From Lampris incognitus (lineage: Eukaryota > Chordata > Actinopteri > Lampriformes > Lampridae): a stretch of 64,000 bases of DNA. The notes beneath the pieces were generated by a model that was not told where the DNA came from, ran no database searches, and saw nothing but the letters and a program-made list of their open reading frames with translations. The stretch spans positions 16,652,505 through 16,716,504 of the forward strand of contig NC_079216.1 in NCBI RefSeq assembly GCF_029633865.1, given 5' to 3'. Each line of letters begins with the position of its first letter. Position 1 is the stretch's first letter. The position numbers and the translations under genes were made by a program. Below, piece by piece: positions 51,801 to 57,827 of the stretch.

Positions 51801-54187
51801 CCAACTCAAGGGTCCTGACTAGGCTAGCTTTTGCGATCTCTATTCAGTGTTCGAATTACAGTGCAATGTCCGGTGGGACCCCCCCCCCAAAAAAAACAAC
51901 AACTTTAAAACGCATTGAAGTGGCTGATCAGCATAAAAATAACATATAGCACATGTATCATTATTGTGATAATAATAATAAAGTTATAAAATAAAAACAG
52001 ACTCAAGCCTGTCTTGTTCAGGTTGGCTTTCCCCTCAATGTAGCATGCTCCTTTACATATATTTTTTACTATTCTGAGACATAATATTCACAACTAATTC
52101 TTTTGATGTTTTTATTACCGTTTATTATTTTATGTATTTTTATGACTGTTTCTTGTTGTTCTATACTATTGTAGTGTTCCTGGGTTTCCTGAAAGGTACT
52201 TTAAATACAATGTATTGTGACGTGGTCAAATAATGGACTCCTCAGCCAACCTTTCAGAGTTAACAAGCAAAGTTTTAATGACCGTAAGACAAGCCAGTGA
52301 TAACACACACACAGGTTTGTATTGGTCTCAGCTTCCCCCCTTTGAATGGTCATAGAACCGACCTTACCTATTTGCTTACTCTTTCACCCATGGTGGGAAA
52401 TAGCATGCTGTCCAATACAACTTTTCTAATAACGTCCCCATAACCTTCTACAAAATCCTCGCTATCTGTAACAAATGTGCCCCTGTTTGTAACATGTTCA
52501 ACATCCTACAATATAACACAAAACATTAACACTCTTCAGCTGCATTGTGGGTAATATGCAAATGAACCCCAACTTCCAGCAGGAACACTCCAATAGAATT
52601 CGTCACATTATTATTATTATTGTTGTACAATGTAAATGCAATGTATTATTATTATTATTGTTTTTTTTGTTATTATTATTATCAAAATAACTTCAGCCTG
52701 AACTAAGACACACTTTGTAGCCTGTTGGCCAACGTTAAACCCATCACTTAAAATTTGGGAGTAACCTTCGACTGATTCTTTTTTTTGATTAACAAGTTAA
52801 GAGGGTTGTTCATTCTTGTTTCTATCAGTTGGATAATATTTCTAAAATTAGATCCTTTACCCTCCACTGACCTTGAAAAAGTCACCCATGCTTGCATCTC
52901 ATTTAGACTCAGACAACTGTCTTTACTCAGAAATCCCTCTCTTGCCCACAGTTGATCCAATACGCAGCAAGACCTTCAACAGTTACAAAGCGACGGGACC
53001 CCATCTCGCCCATTTTAATTTGTCTTCATTGGCTACCTGTTAGCTGCAAAATCAAATTCAAAATTTTACTTTTAACACAAAACGAGTACACTTTTCAGTC
53101 TTGCACCTCACATTTTAGATCAGGCAGGGCACTCCTGAGTGTCTGAACTGCAAGACCAGTGTGCAGGACTTTTTTTCTTTTTTGCTCTTTAGATATTGAG
53201 TTTCTGTCCTATGCTTCTGCATGAAAATAGTGGATGAGCAAGCTTTCCTTTTTCATTGGATGACTATTGTAGTCTGAAATCTAGGTGCCATGACAGAGGC
53301 AGACAGGTATAATCTATTGGAAGAGGAACATAGAAAACAGTGCAGAAGAAATAGTTCATGGAAAATGTTGACCATCATAACTTTGAAACAATGATATGTT
53401 GTAGACAAACAGACAGACAGACTCACACAGTAGACAAATAAGACTTCATAATGGGTATGGTCATCTTCATTTTTTTACCAAGAGAGAAGAAAATGTCAAT
53501 TGATATCAAAGTTACAATTTTGGTTCACTCACTGGTTTCAATCACTTTCTCCATGTTCTTCTTGATATGTGCCTCTTCCTGCGTTGTGTTCTTTTTCTTC
53601 TGCATGGTCGTCATCTTCTCACGGAGTACTGAGAAACAGACAAATGCTCTTAATCTGCACATTTTGAAACCAGCCTCATTAAGACTGTACCACATTATAT
53701 CTGGTGTGCCGTGAAACCCCTGCACGTAAATCAAAATTTTCCCCTTACGTTTCTGAAGCTCTGCGTGATCCTCTTTCGTGTCGGCCTCGTCCTCTGCCTG
53801 CCGGGAGGTGATTTCGAACACCTTGTTTAGTTTATCTCCATGGTCCACTTGAAGAGCTAGAGAAAGCACCTGGTACGCATCATTAAAACGTTCGTTCAAA
53901 ATGCCGAACTCTTCACCGTGGTTGTAGGCATTGATGATACGCCTGAGAAAGCTGGAAGAGGCGTACTTTCTGATCAGCTGCTCAGTCGATTCCAGCGTGA
54001 TCTTGAGTTCCTCGAGAGCTCTGTTCACATCGGGGGAGATTTGCTCAGGTTTGACCGCCCTTACCAATTCCTCTAGTGCTCTAACACGTTGGGCCACACG
54101 CTGACAGTGTTTCCTGTTGGCCTTCACCTCGTCTGAGAGAATGTAGATCGATGACACCATGGCCAAGATGGGATTGATGCAGTCCAT
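17558..54187 (-). CDS. mlkl: mixed lineage kinase domain-like pseudokinase (MLKL), 10 coding exons
   Basis: Coding exons in transcript order: 54187-53749, 53628-53533, 44489-44312, 44102-44002, 42872-42737, 37389-37305, 19728-19592, 19121-19072, 18931-18788 and 17607-17558. Phases fit at every junction and the sum is 1416 nt, 471 residues plus stop; human MLKL is also 471 residues long. Residues 1 to about 125 look like the membrane-permeabilising four-helix bundle, and about 130-180 like the helical brace. About 195-471 is the pseudokinase domain: VAIK lysine at about K227, EYCEKGSLR hinge region, and a degenerate catalytic loop (VHGCINSN instead of HRD). The DFG position reads GLE, which explains why it is a pseudokinase. 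Known role of the family: phosphorylated by RIPK3, it oligomerises and permeabilises the plasma membrane in necroptosis. No RIPK3 gene is in the window. Any 5' non-coding exon was not located. The main uncertainty is exact splice choice at exon 7, whose donor is weak. Confidence 0.93.
17608..18518. other. mlkl intron 9, no gene recognised
   Basis: Intronic DNA. It holds a C-run near 18251 and a short palindrome of TTATAATTA type around 18195-18228. Confidence 0.5.
18519..18630 (+). repeat. compound TATG / TA microsatellite
   Basis: About 14 units of TATG followed by a (TATG/TA) mix and a TA run, within mlkl intron 9. Confidence 0.92.
18788..18931 (-). CDS. mlkl: mlkl coding exon 9
   Basis: The exon is 144 nt and encodes [20 protein letters not shown] and then [16 protein letters not shown], the C-lobe end of the pseudokinase domain. 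The acceptor is CTTTTGACAG and the donor GTAATC. Confidence 0.92.
19072..19121 (-). CDS. mlkl: mlkl coding exon 8
   Basis: A 50-nt exon encoding [17 protein letters not shown], the alpha-F helix of the kinase fold. The acceptor is TTTTTCAG and the donor GTATGT. Confidence 0.92.
19592..19728 (-). CDS. mlkl: mlkl coding exon 7 (pseudo-DFG and activation segment)
   Basis: The exon is 137 nt and starts [18 protein letters not shown], where GLE stands at the DFG position. It then encodes CSPQQLDDV, the APE-like segment. The acceptor is TGATGCCAG; the donor CAG|GTTCGA is weak but keeps the phase needed by exon 8. In human MLKL this segment carries the RIPK3 phosphosites. Confidence 0.88.
19908..20345 (+). 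repeat. long tRNA-derived SINE (family C)
   Basis: The head reads GGGCGTCTGGGTAGCATAGC, with A-box form TAGCATAGCGG and B-box-like GGTTCCAATCC. The body is collinear with 14733-15125, and a C-run and A-rich tail end it. It lies in mlkl intron 6. Confidence 0.82.
20346..21270. other. no gene recognised (mlkl intron 6)
   Basis: AT-rich intronic DNA without a coding frame or repeat I recognise. Confidence 0.4.
21273..21480 (+). mobile_element. truncated left end of a Tc1-like transposon
   Basis: After a TA dinucleotide, this matches the first about 205 bp of the complete element at 21869, including the inverted terminal repeat and the first transposase codons. It then stops abruptly against a SINE fragment. 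Confidence 0.85.
21481..21626 (-). repeat. tRNA-derived SINE fragment (family A head)
   Basis: The minus strand shows the tRNA-like head (GGGGTTCGAACC read on plus as the B box) and the start of the body. The tail is missing. It abuts the truncated Tc1 copy directly. Confidence 0.78.
21869..23088 (+). mobile_element. complete Tc1/mariner-type transposon
   Basis: The 1220-bp element has inverted ends: CACTCACCGGCCACTTTATT on the left and its near-complement ending AGTGAGTG on the right. It is flanked by TA on both sides (21867-21868 and 23089-23090), the standard Tc1 target duplication. It carries one transposase frame. A TA microsatellite lies immediately to the left. Confidence 0.92.
22016..23056 (+). 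pseudogene. Tc1/mariner transposase with one nonsense codon
   Basis: The frame is 346 codons plus TAG, with a single TAA at 22826-22828 (codon 271). Before it are an HTH DNA-binding half and two catalytic aspartates ([18 protein letters not shown]). The third acidic residue ([11 protein letters not shown]) lies after the stop, so the truncated product cannot be catalytic. The D-to-E spacing counts to 36 residues, fitting the DD36E group rather than the usual DD34E. No other break was seen. Confidence 0.9.
23091..24020. other. no gene recognised (mlkl intron 6)
   Basis: Intronic DNA with a GT/G run near 23710. 23340-23650 has AATAAA hexamers and a TTTTGCTTTCAG stretch that could belong to an old LTR, but no boundaries are visible. 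Confidence 0.35.
24030..25772 (-). pseudogene. Gypsy element 3: gag and protease fragment split by a SINE
   Basis: The start of gag is at 25772-25450 ([20 protein letters not shown]). It resumes after the SINE at about 25010 ([19 protein letters not shown]). A zinc knuckle [14 protein letters not shown] has lost its last cysteine. The protease ([13 protein letters not shown], near 24460) has a TGA just upstream, and the open frame runs to 24030. Reverse transcriptase and integrase are absent. Confidence 0.78.
25013..25447 (-). repeat. long tRNA-derived SINE (family C) inside a gag pseudogene
   Basis: The reverse-oriented copy starts GGGCATCTGGGTGGCATGG on the minus strand at 25447 and ends in TTGGAGAGAAAAAGGGGG. 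Gag homology continues on both sides, so the SINE inserted after the Gypsy element. Confidence 0.82.
25795..25811 (-). promoter_or_regulatory. tRNA-Leu primer binding site of Gypsy element 3
   Basis: The minus strand reads TGGTGTCAGAAGTGGGA, a 17-base match to the complement of a leucine tRNA 3' end. One base separates it from a TGTGGTGAGG (plus) LTR edge at 25813. Confidence 0.8.
25813..27365. other. probable LTR of Gypsy element 3 plus unassigned intron
   Basis: The LTR edge is clear at 25813, but its far edge is not. Candidates ending in CA are at 25980 and near 27110. The region is AT-rich and otherwise without recognised genes. Confidence 0.35.
27370..28245 (+). repeat. 5' LTR of Gypsy element 4
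   Basis: The 876-bp repeat runs from TGTAGCCGGG to CGGGCTACA. An AATAAA hexamer lies near 28178. It is followed by TAATTT and the primer binding site. Confidence 0.96.
28250..28269 (+). promoter_or_regulatory. primer binding site of Gypsy element 4
   Basis: TTGGTACCAGGAGTGGGGCG lies just after the LTR. TGGTACCAGGAGTGGGG matches the complement of a leucine tRNA 3' end, a different isoacceptor from that used by the other elements. Confidence 0.75.
28624..29775 (+). CDS. Gypsy element 4 gag polyprotein
   Basis: The 383-codon frame encodes an N-terminal glutamate-rich coiled-coil stretch ([16 protein letters not shown]). A capsid-like helical core follows ([15 protein letters not shown], then [16 protein letters not shown]). 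A CCHC zinc knuckle [14 protein letters not shown] is near residue 345. It binds RNA and forms the particle in this family. The frame is intact. Its TGA overlaps the pol ATG as ATGA. Confidence 0.92.
   Translation: MSSDSGDEGSSRNDNGHTSGGITGIGEGATKEMQTTMQELARLRDELTRLNGEARAQRARDNSAPTRSYIYVPRERQIQAFSGECGTDRRSVEEFIEEVERVLRYREQTTEEQCDYILSLLRGPALEEVRLCIRGQSVGPSNLYSYLSNAFGEKRSSTQLLQTFYNRNQTDGEDLRDYSHALSQILSSVVKQSTDVIPNEKTVLRDRFIEGLREAALRRELRKMVRDKPESSLLDVRNEALLWEMEDSRSHRPRVIKSNQVTSEVPETQCSIIKTNNDQGTALNDVRRAVAHQEKQLAELGKTLADLAFAVGELSKRSTQQTFLEPKPRPRPQPKFTPDGQPICFKCRGIGHIARKCSQARGGQGDATPSSYVVQENSHPQLS
29772..34137 (+). pseudogene. Gypsy element 4 pol polyprotein, one homopolymer frameshift
   Basis: 29772-33140 is open for 1122 codons: protease (LLDTGSQ, D47), reverse transcriptase ([16 protein letters not shown] at about 500-503), RNase H ([15 protein letters not shown], about 657) and integrase with HHCC finger and DDE core ([10 protein letters not shown]). 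A run of nine A at 33108-33116 shifts the frame, giving a stop at 33138-33140. The integrase C-terminal part then continues in the next frame to 34137 ([24 protein letters not shown]). This is the only break seen. It could be real, a sequencing error in a homopolymer, or a slippage site. Confidence 0.92.
34155..34172 (+). promoter_or_regulatory. polypurine tract of Gypsy element 4
   Basis: GCAGGGGAGTA directly precedes the TGTAGCC start of the 3' LTR, the expected place of the plus-strand primer. Confidence 0.75.
34173..35057 (+). repeat. 3' LTR of Gypsy element 4
   Basis: An 885-bp copy of the 5' LTR. It is longer by nine bases because of a 2-base and a 7-base insertion (GTGTCCT duplicated near 35018-35031). 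Confidence 0.96.
35230..35560 (-). pseudogene. LINE reverse transcriptase fragment
   Basis: The minus strand encodes [20 protein letters not shown] and then, in another frame, QCGFRPG. This is the start of a LINE reverse transcriptase domain. It is short and frameshifted. Confidence 0.7.
35744..35818 (+). repeat. SINE family A tail fragment
   Basis: AGGCTCCAGCATCCCCGCGA and the GGATGGATGG tail match the 3' part of the SINE at 13749-14091. Confidence 0.75.
36167..36371. mobile_element. foldback MITE (hAT-like ends)
   Basis: The ends are inverted: CAGGGGTGGGCAATCTTATC on the left and its approximate complement ending in CCCCCACCCCCAG on the right. The arms also pair inside (CTTTGTTCCAACCAAGCA with TGCTTGGTTGGAACAAA). 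A target duplication could not be fixed. Confidence 0.75.
36707..37037 (-). repeat. tRNA-derived SINE (family B)
   Basis: The tRNA-like head matches family A (GGGTTTGAACACAGGACCTT on plus). The distal half differs: it carries GGGACCAACTCCAGTTCTTC and ends in TACTTTATTAATCCCCAT. The same tail type occurs at 40087-40386. Confidence 0.78.
37305..37389 (-). CDS. mlkl: mlkl coding exon 6 (degenerate catalytic loop)
   Basis: The exon is 85 nt and encodes [19 protein letters not shown]. The HRD motif and catalytic aspartate of an active kinase are absent. The acceptor ends TTCCTTAG and the donor is GTAAGA. A 17.6-kb intron follows. Confidence 0.9.
37390..37933. other. mlkl intron 5, no gene recognised
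   Basis: AT-rich intronic DNA with no recognised repeat or coding frame. Confidence 0.4.
37934..38319 (-). mobile_element. miniature LTR element (TRIM-like) with tRNA-like LTR
   Basis: Read on minus: a 5'-truncated LTR (38319-38208), one spacer base, a tRNA-Leu primer binding site (38206-38190), about 99 bp of internal sequence, a purine tract (GGAGGGGGG, near 38102-38093) and a complete 157-bp LTR (38090-37934, TGTAAC...GCTACA). The shared LTR part is about 93% identical by eye over 112 bp. It has no coding capacity. It could be a true TRIM or an internal-deletion derivative of a larger Gypsy element. Confidence 0.72.
38221..38319 (-). promoter_or_regulatory. tRNA-like A and B boxes inside the miniature element's LTR
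   Basis: The minus strand has TAGTCGAGCGG (A-box form) followed about 35 bases later by GGTTCGCTTCC (B-box form). The first LTR begins almost exactly at the tRNA-like start. A second copy is in the other LTR (37950-38047). A cloverleaf forms only imperfectly, so this is a promoter-like remnant and not a tRNA gene. Confidence 0.55.
38320..38900. other. mlkl intron 5, no gene recognised
   Basis: It contains an A-rich stretch at 38342-38361 and a T/G run near 38807-38822, with no supported coding frame. Confidence 0.4.
38919..39830 (+). pseudogene. L2-like LINE reverse transcriptase, C-terminal half
   Basis: 38919-39581 is open and encodes [18 protein letters not shown], then [11 protein letters not shown] where YADD is expected. 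It continues [30 protein letters not shown] and [21 protein letters not shown] at 39579-39581 and further stops end it. The catalytic D to E change suggests an inactive copy. Confidence 0.88.
40087..40386 (-). repeat. tRNA-derived SINE (family B)
   Basis: The head on minus has GGTGGCCCAGTGGTTAGC (A-box region) and GGGTTCGAACCCC (B-box). The tail carries GGGACCAACTCCAGTTCTTC, as in the 36707-37037 copy. A short internal duplication of GGTTCGAACC-type sequence is present near 40290-40330. Confidence 0.78.
40400..41400 (+). pseudogene. Gypsy gag-protease fragment (element 5)
   Basis: Gag-like sequence ([20 protein letters not shown]) is at 40450-40700. A zinc-knuckle relic ([14 protein letters not shown], with W replacing a cysteine) is near 40785. 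A protease ([20 protein letters not shown]) lies near 40950-41010, and [17 protein letters not shown] follows at 41180-41225. At least two frame changes and stops are present. It is a sushi-like or related Gypsy family, judged by the knuckle-protease spacing. Confidence 0.75.
41400..42280 (+). repeat. unclassified repeat with internal direct duplication
   Basis: GTGTGGGAAGATGGC occurs twice (near 41540 and 41594). A block of about 160 bp at 41670-41830 is repeated at 41929-42100 (GGCTGGGA, AGGAAACACC, GGAAGTTC landmarks). It ends with AT-rich sequence and AAATAAATATTC. It resembles tandem 5' monomers of a retroelement, but I cannot name it. Confidence 0.5.
42296..42640 (+). repeat. possible LTR remnant of Gypsy element 5
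   Basis: C/T-rich sequence ending in CTTTTGTTAATAAATCCATC, with an AATAAA hexamer. It lies downstream of a gag-protease fragment in the same orientation. Boundaries are not visible. Confidence 0.3.
42737..42872 (-). CDS. mlkl: mlkl coding exon 5 (hinge and alpha-E helix)
   Basis: The exon is 136 nt and encodes [18 protein letters not shown] and then [10 protein letters not shown], the hinge and alpha-E region of the kinase fold. The acceptor is TGCCTGCAG and the donor is GTGAGA. Confidence 0.93.
43045..43740 (+). pseudogene. L2-like LINE 3' end
   Basis: The plus strand encodes [20 protein letters not shown], the last conserved motif of L2-type ORF2. It ends in AAGCATCTGCTAAATGAGTA, typical of fish L2-like tails. 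It lies in mlkl intron 4. Confidence 0.7.
44002..44102 (-). CDS. mlkl: mlkl coding exon 4 (alpha-C helix region)
   Basis: The exon is 101 nt and encodes [20 protein letters not shown], which matches the alpha-C helix and following strands of the MLKL pseudokinase domain. The acceptor ends CTAAAAG and the donor is GTGAGT. It lies 209 nt from exon 3. Confidence 0.92.
44312..44489 (-). CDS. mlkl: mlkl coding exon 3 (start of pseudokinase lobe, VAIK)
   Basis: The exon is 178 nt with a TTCCACAG acceptor and GTAAGG donor. It encodes the start of the kinase-like fold: IREIKPDEL, a loop without a full glycine motif ([10 protein letters not shown]), then FTVAIKRY with the conserved VAIK lysine. Confidence 0.93.
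44520..45380. other. mlkl intron 2, no gene recognised
   Basis: AT-rich sequence. 45060-45290 looks like a dispersed repeat of unknown class (CTCTCTTCTAGGATGGCTAG). Confidence 0.35.
45390..47110 (-). pseudogene. LINE 3' coding end, split by a solo LTR
   Basis: The minus strand encodes [20 protein letters not shown] and [17 protein letters not shown], a tail found in fish LINEs. The match breaks at 45675 and resumes at 46990 on the far side of the LTR. Confidence 0.65.
45676..46989 (-). mobile_element. solo LTR, 1314 bp
   Basis: Ends are TGTC...GACA, and the 4-bp GGAG duplication flanks it (45672-45675 and 46990-46993). Removing it rejoins the LINE sequence. AATAAA on the minus strand (near 45768) is about 90 bp from the minus-strand 3' end, which fits that orientation. 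No primer site or coding frame is inside. Confidence 0.75.
47110..47490. repeat. dispersed repeat of unknown class
   Basis: GC-rich block (GGGCAATAGCTCCTGGTAGG, CCACCTCCTGGAGCCAGACC) of the kind repeated in fish genomes near LINE 5' regions. The class was not established. Confidence 0.4.
47490..48446 (+). pseudogene. LINE 3' end, internally deleted
   Basis: [14 protein letters not shown] (reverse transcriptase) joins directly to [17 protein letters not shown] (ORF2 end), indicating an internal deletion. A long 3' UTR follows, ending GGGCTATACAAATAAAATTC, the familiar fish L2-type tail. Two related segments with GTGTGATGTGAGTCTCCC occur at about 47800 and 48010. Confidence 0.7.
48446..48690 (+). 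pseudogene. LINE reverse transcriptase fragment
   Basis: It encodes [15 protein letters not shown] just after the YxDD position, then [15 protein letters not shown] and [14 protein letters not shown]. Frames change between segments. Confidence 0.75.
48695..48935 (+). pseudogene. Tc1-like transposase 3' fragment
   Basis: It encodes [14 protein letters not shown] and later [20 protein letters not shown], the C-terminal part of a Tc1-type transposase. At least one stop is present. It is a separate, older copy from the element at 21869. Confidence 0.75.
49600..49960 (+). pseudogene. degraded L2-like LINE fragment
   Basis: It encodes [20 protein letters not shown], a decayed form of the reverse transcriptase D-F-S-A-A-F-D motif, and a VVLHKGSILG-like remnant. 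Many stops are present. Confidence 0.65.
50200..51140 (-). pseudogene. LINE endonuclease domain fragment
   Basis: 51131-50895 encodes [30 protein letters not shown] and [10 protein letters not shown], the start of an APE-type endonuclease of an L2 or Rex-type LINE. 50535-50200 continues in another frame. Stops separate the segments. Confidence 0.78.
51141..52215. other. mlkl intron 2, no gene recognised
   Basis: AT-rich sequence with a C-run and A-run at 51880-51900. There is no supported coding frame. Confidence 0.4.
52216..52607. repeat. possible solo LTR, 392 bp
   Basis: Ends TGTGACG...CGTCACA are inverted. No convincing target duplication is visible, and a TTA-rich microsatellite follows. 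It could also be a DNA-transposon remnant. Confidence 0.4.
52735..53150 (+). pseudogene. LINE reverse transcriptase thumb fragment
   Basis: LGVTFD-like sequence precedes [20 protein letters not shown] and [15 protein letters not shown], the conserved C-terminal block of L2-like reverse transcriptases. Frames are broken upstream. Confidence 0.72.
53533..53628 (-). CDS. mlkl: mlkl coding exon 2 (brace helix)
   Basis: The exon is 96 nt between a TTTCTCAG acceptor and a GTGAGT donor. It encodes a lysine- and glutamate-rich helix ([11 protein letters not shown]), the expected place for the brace helices linking the killer domain to the pseudokinase domain. The 120-nt intron before it is open in frame. 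Confidence 0.88.
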
Positions 54188-54193
54188 GGCCGG
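53749..54193 (-). CDS. mlkl: mlkl exon with start codon (coding exon 1)
   Basis: A pyrimidine-rich tract ending in CAG lies just before 54193, so the exon has six 5' UTR bases (CCGGCC) and then ATG at 54187. That implies a separate upstream non-coding exon. It encodes residues 1-146 plus one base, covering the four-helix-bundle region (starting [10 protein letters not shown]). The donor is GTAAGG at 53748. Confidence 0.9.
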
Positions 54194-54261
54194 CTGGAAC
54201 GGAGAATCGAGAGAGGGAGAAAAAATATTAGGATGGACTTTCTGTCAAAAAGGCTTTGACC

Positions 54262-54609
54262 TTTTGAATTGTGTTCCAACTGTCATGTTGATGGCTGCAT
54301 ATCAGTTAAATAAAGCTCCAAGTTCAGTGGCCTTACCTATACTTTAGGAGTTTATGTGTCAGAGACAGACAGAGAGAGAGAGAGAGAGGGAGAGAGAGAG
54401 TTGAGAATATTTTAAAATCTAAATTTTTTGCAAATCTGCATGTGGTTTATTTTCTAACAACATGACATCTGATCAGGATTCATACCTTTCACACCTAATT
54501 TCTGGTGTTATGGGACAAACAAACATCCCAGAGATGTGACAGCAAAGTCCTGCATCACAGAATAATTGCTCTCTTTCTCAGTCTCTCTCCAACTCTCTTT
54601 CTCTCCCAG

Positions 54610-54661
<52 letters not shown>

Positions 54662-54785
54662 CCGCAAAACTTTTTGTCTGAGACGTTTCACCTCCTAAGG
54701 TATAGGTTAGGTCCCTGACCTTGAAGCTGATTTTAACAGATATGCAGCCATCAACATGACAATTGGAAAACGATCCTTGCATTCC
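54262..54785. repeat. inverted repeat flanking GA and CA microsatellites, upstream of mlkl
   Basis: About 80 bp at 54265-54345 is repeated in reverse at 54697-54780. TGTCATGTTGATGGCTGCAT is shared exactly, and overall identity is roughly 80% by eye. Between the arms are a GA-rich run (54368-54400) and a CA run (54609-54659). Confidence 0.8.
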
Positions 54786-55344
54786 TTTTGAATTCTGAAA
54801 TTCTGGTAGAGGGGACGTTACTTGTCGAATTTACTCACACGCTCCTGCCTCATCTATGACCCCTAAACAAATTTTAAACAGCATTAAACCCTAATTCATG
54901 ATTGTATATCTTTTTGTTGGCATCCTCCAATCTAACTGCATGGTTTTGTGAAAAATACAGGGGGGGGGGTGTATTCCACATACTGTCAGAGACCTGGTAT
55001 TCATTCTCTCTCATCGCCACACACAATTTGTATAATGATCACTTCTCTTGCCATTCCCCTTTGTGATCTTGGGGTTTCAAATAAAGCATCCTCAACCTGA
55101 AACGCAAGACTGTCTTGGAGCACACGGAATGGGGGGAATTTTCTAATTTGTGTGGGTTTGCAGTGACAGAACATTGTAAGTGTCAGCCGATTTTTTTTTC
55201 TTCCCCTGGGAAGTATGGAGCTACTCTTACTTATGGTGCTAGCCTTGTTTCCAAAAAAAAAAATCCTCCCTCTGTATGACGTCTCTTAAGATGATTGGAT
55301 CCAGTGGAGAATTCGAAATTTGGCGGAAAAAAACCTCAAACATG

Positions 55345-55885
55345 TTCAGACTTATCTAGGACATGTCTTGGACACGTAATCTAGGACATGTTGTCTCTGA
55401 CATGTTGTCTTGAACATGTCATCCATGTCGCCTCGGACATGTCATCCAGGACATGTCATCTAGGACATGTTGTCTTGAACATGTCATCCATGTCGCCTCG
55501 GACATGTCGTCTAGAACATTTCATCTTGGACATGTCATCTAGGACAGGCCGTCTAGGACATTTTGTCTCAGATATGTCGTCTCGGACATGTCATCTAGAA
55601 CATGACACCTCAGACATGCTGTCTTGGACATGTCATCTAGGACATGTTGTCTCTGACATGTTTCGAACATGTCGTCTCAGACACGTTGTCTCGGACATGT
55701 CGTCTTGGACATGTCGTCTAGGTCATGTCGTCTTGGACATGTCGTCTAGGACATGTTGTCTAGGTATCGTCTAGGACAGGTTGTCTAGGTCATGTTGTCT
55801 CGGACATGTCGTCTTGGACATATCGTCTAGGACATGCCGTCTGGGTCATGTTGTCTTGGACATGTCGTCTGGGGCATGTCGGTAA
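55345..55885 (+). repeat. 14-bp minisatellite, about 38 units
   Basis: Imperfect tandem units of the form GGACATGTCGTCTA/T. Most units are 14 bp, with a few longer or shorter. The frame 55388-55774 is open only because of the repeat and should not be called a gene. Confidence 0.92.
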
Positions 55886-57500
55886 AAAAAAGGTCAAAGC
55901 CAGTCTTTAGAGCGATAAATAGCTAGCAGTAAAATTGACTCAAATTTCAATTAAAAATAATTCAAAATAAAATTAACCACAGCGATGTCAAGTACATATA
56001 CAGCCATCCAATTTGAAGTCAAATATGTGCCACAACACCTGTGTAGCTAGACCCACATTTTCCTGCAGTGGTACCACAGATATACTGGCACACAGCCACT
56101 TTACTACCTGAGGTAATACATGTCTTCTTGTGCTAAGAGGTGGTTCTCTTGTAGTAGTCTCAATTTTACGTCTTTTTTTCTCACAAAAAACCTAACCTTG
56201 GTTAAGTTCACCCTATATGTAAGGGTGAAATCAATAGTAGGCCCTATATGTCATTTTCTTTCTTAGCATCGATGTTTTCAGTAATTGAACCAACCTCCAT
56301 CAATTGGTTTTTTAAACTTTGAAAAGTAATCAAAATTTTGGTTAATTGCTCAGTGCTAGGCTGAGGTAGAGCGAAGTGGAAGTCAACTGAAATCAATTAA
56401 ACTGAACAAATAAAGTGCAGTTGATTTTAAAATGGAAAATACATGCAGGAAAGATTACTTGTTTTTCAAGGTGTCTATAGTCTCTTTAGCGATTTACCAA
56501 GCAAAGAACACTACAATACTAAGGAGAACATTTTGCTGAAGGAGCACTTAGTCGTCTCGATAATTCACTGTGACAGGAATGCATGTCATTATATAACCTC
56601 CTTACATCACCTCCACCTATCTTATCGTCTGAGGCCCACACACAGCAGTTTTATTGTCGTGGCTTAGATCCCTTATGTTAAACCACACGATAATTATTTT
56701 TGAAAAGAAACTGAAATTTCTACATCAAACAGGACACAATCTGTTTTGGGTTTTTCTGTAATAATAGGGACACTATAAATAAATTCAGCATTTCAGAATC
56801 AGCATCCATTTTATTTGAGGAATAAGTTTCAACTTTGACAGGATTTCGACCTGATGTCTCTCTTTGAAACATAGACATAACACAAATTTTAATAAAAATT
56901 AAAATATTAAAAGGAAATATTAGAGAATAATAATAAAGAAATAAGGGGTAAATTAAAAGTAATTGAAGGCAGTAGATCATAACAGAGCAGAAAGAAGTAG
57001 AGCCAGCAGAGGAACTATATGTTTCATTTGCAGACAGAGAAGATTTCTGAAAAGTGGTTTACCTGTAGTGGTTGTTGATACAAGCCGCCTGTTTCAGCCC
57101 AGATCTGTCTGCAAAAATGAACCAAAAGATTTCCCTTCTTTTCCTTTGGCTCCTCCCACAGAAAATAAGAGTCCAATGTCCTTGTTCCTCAGCTCGGTTG
57201 TCCCCTTTCACTTACCTTTTTTTTTTTTTAATGATTTTCAAATTAATAAACAAAAACACCCCACAAACAGCAACAGAAAAACACACAAAACAGAAAAAAC
57301 CTACCCTAAAATCAACAACAGATGCTGCAATATATAAAAGTTATACTGAAAGGAAAAACAAGTAAAATAAAAATAATAAATACATAAATAGATAAAGTGA
57401 TAATAAATTAAATCTAGCCACGACAATAAGTATGAATAGACTTCACAAGAACACAACAGGAAGCAAGCAAAGACCACAAAACTGATCCGAGCAATCAGCC
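55886..57500. other. intergenic, no gene recognised
   Basis: AT-rich DNA upstream of mlkl, with a T-run near 57218 and simple A-rich stretches. Confidence 0.4.
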
Positions 57501-57524
57501 GCCGCCCTCCACGGACAGACAAGT

Positions 57525-57760
57525 GGGTCAAAGTCCCTGCAGAAAGGAGTGCAAAGGCCTCCAGAGTCTCCAGAATATGTCCGATTTATGGTTGAGATCA
57601 TCAGTCAGTTTCTCCACAGGGGGAAGGGCCGATACCTGTGATATCCACATGCTGACTGTAGGAACCAGTGGCGCGGACCACCACAGCAAGATAACCTTTT
57701 TATGCCAAAAATAAAAGGTTTTTTTTAGCCTTTTCATTTTCTTTTCCATAGTACTGTACA
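57525..57760 (-). pseudogene. possible L1-like LINE 3' end
   Basis: The minus strand encodes KKVILLWWSAPLVPTVSMWI and LNHKSDIFWRLWRPLHSFL, similar in character to the C-terminus of L1-type ORF2. It is short, and the assignment rests on this resemblance only. Confidence 0.4.
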
Positions 57761-57827
57761 GTACAGAAACCCATATAAAAAAAACAAAAACCAACAAATT
57801 AGAAACAAAGGACAAAAAAGAAACAGG

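Noticed and set aside
53525..54187. A single-exon 220-residue protein
   Set aside because: It reads through the 120-nt intron 1 and past the exon 2 donor of mlkl; the splice signals and downstream exons show a spliced gene.
55388..55774. 128-residue open frame
   Set aside because: It is created by the 14-bp minisatellite and has no domain or splice context.
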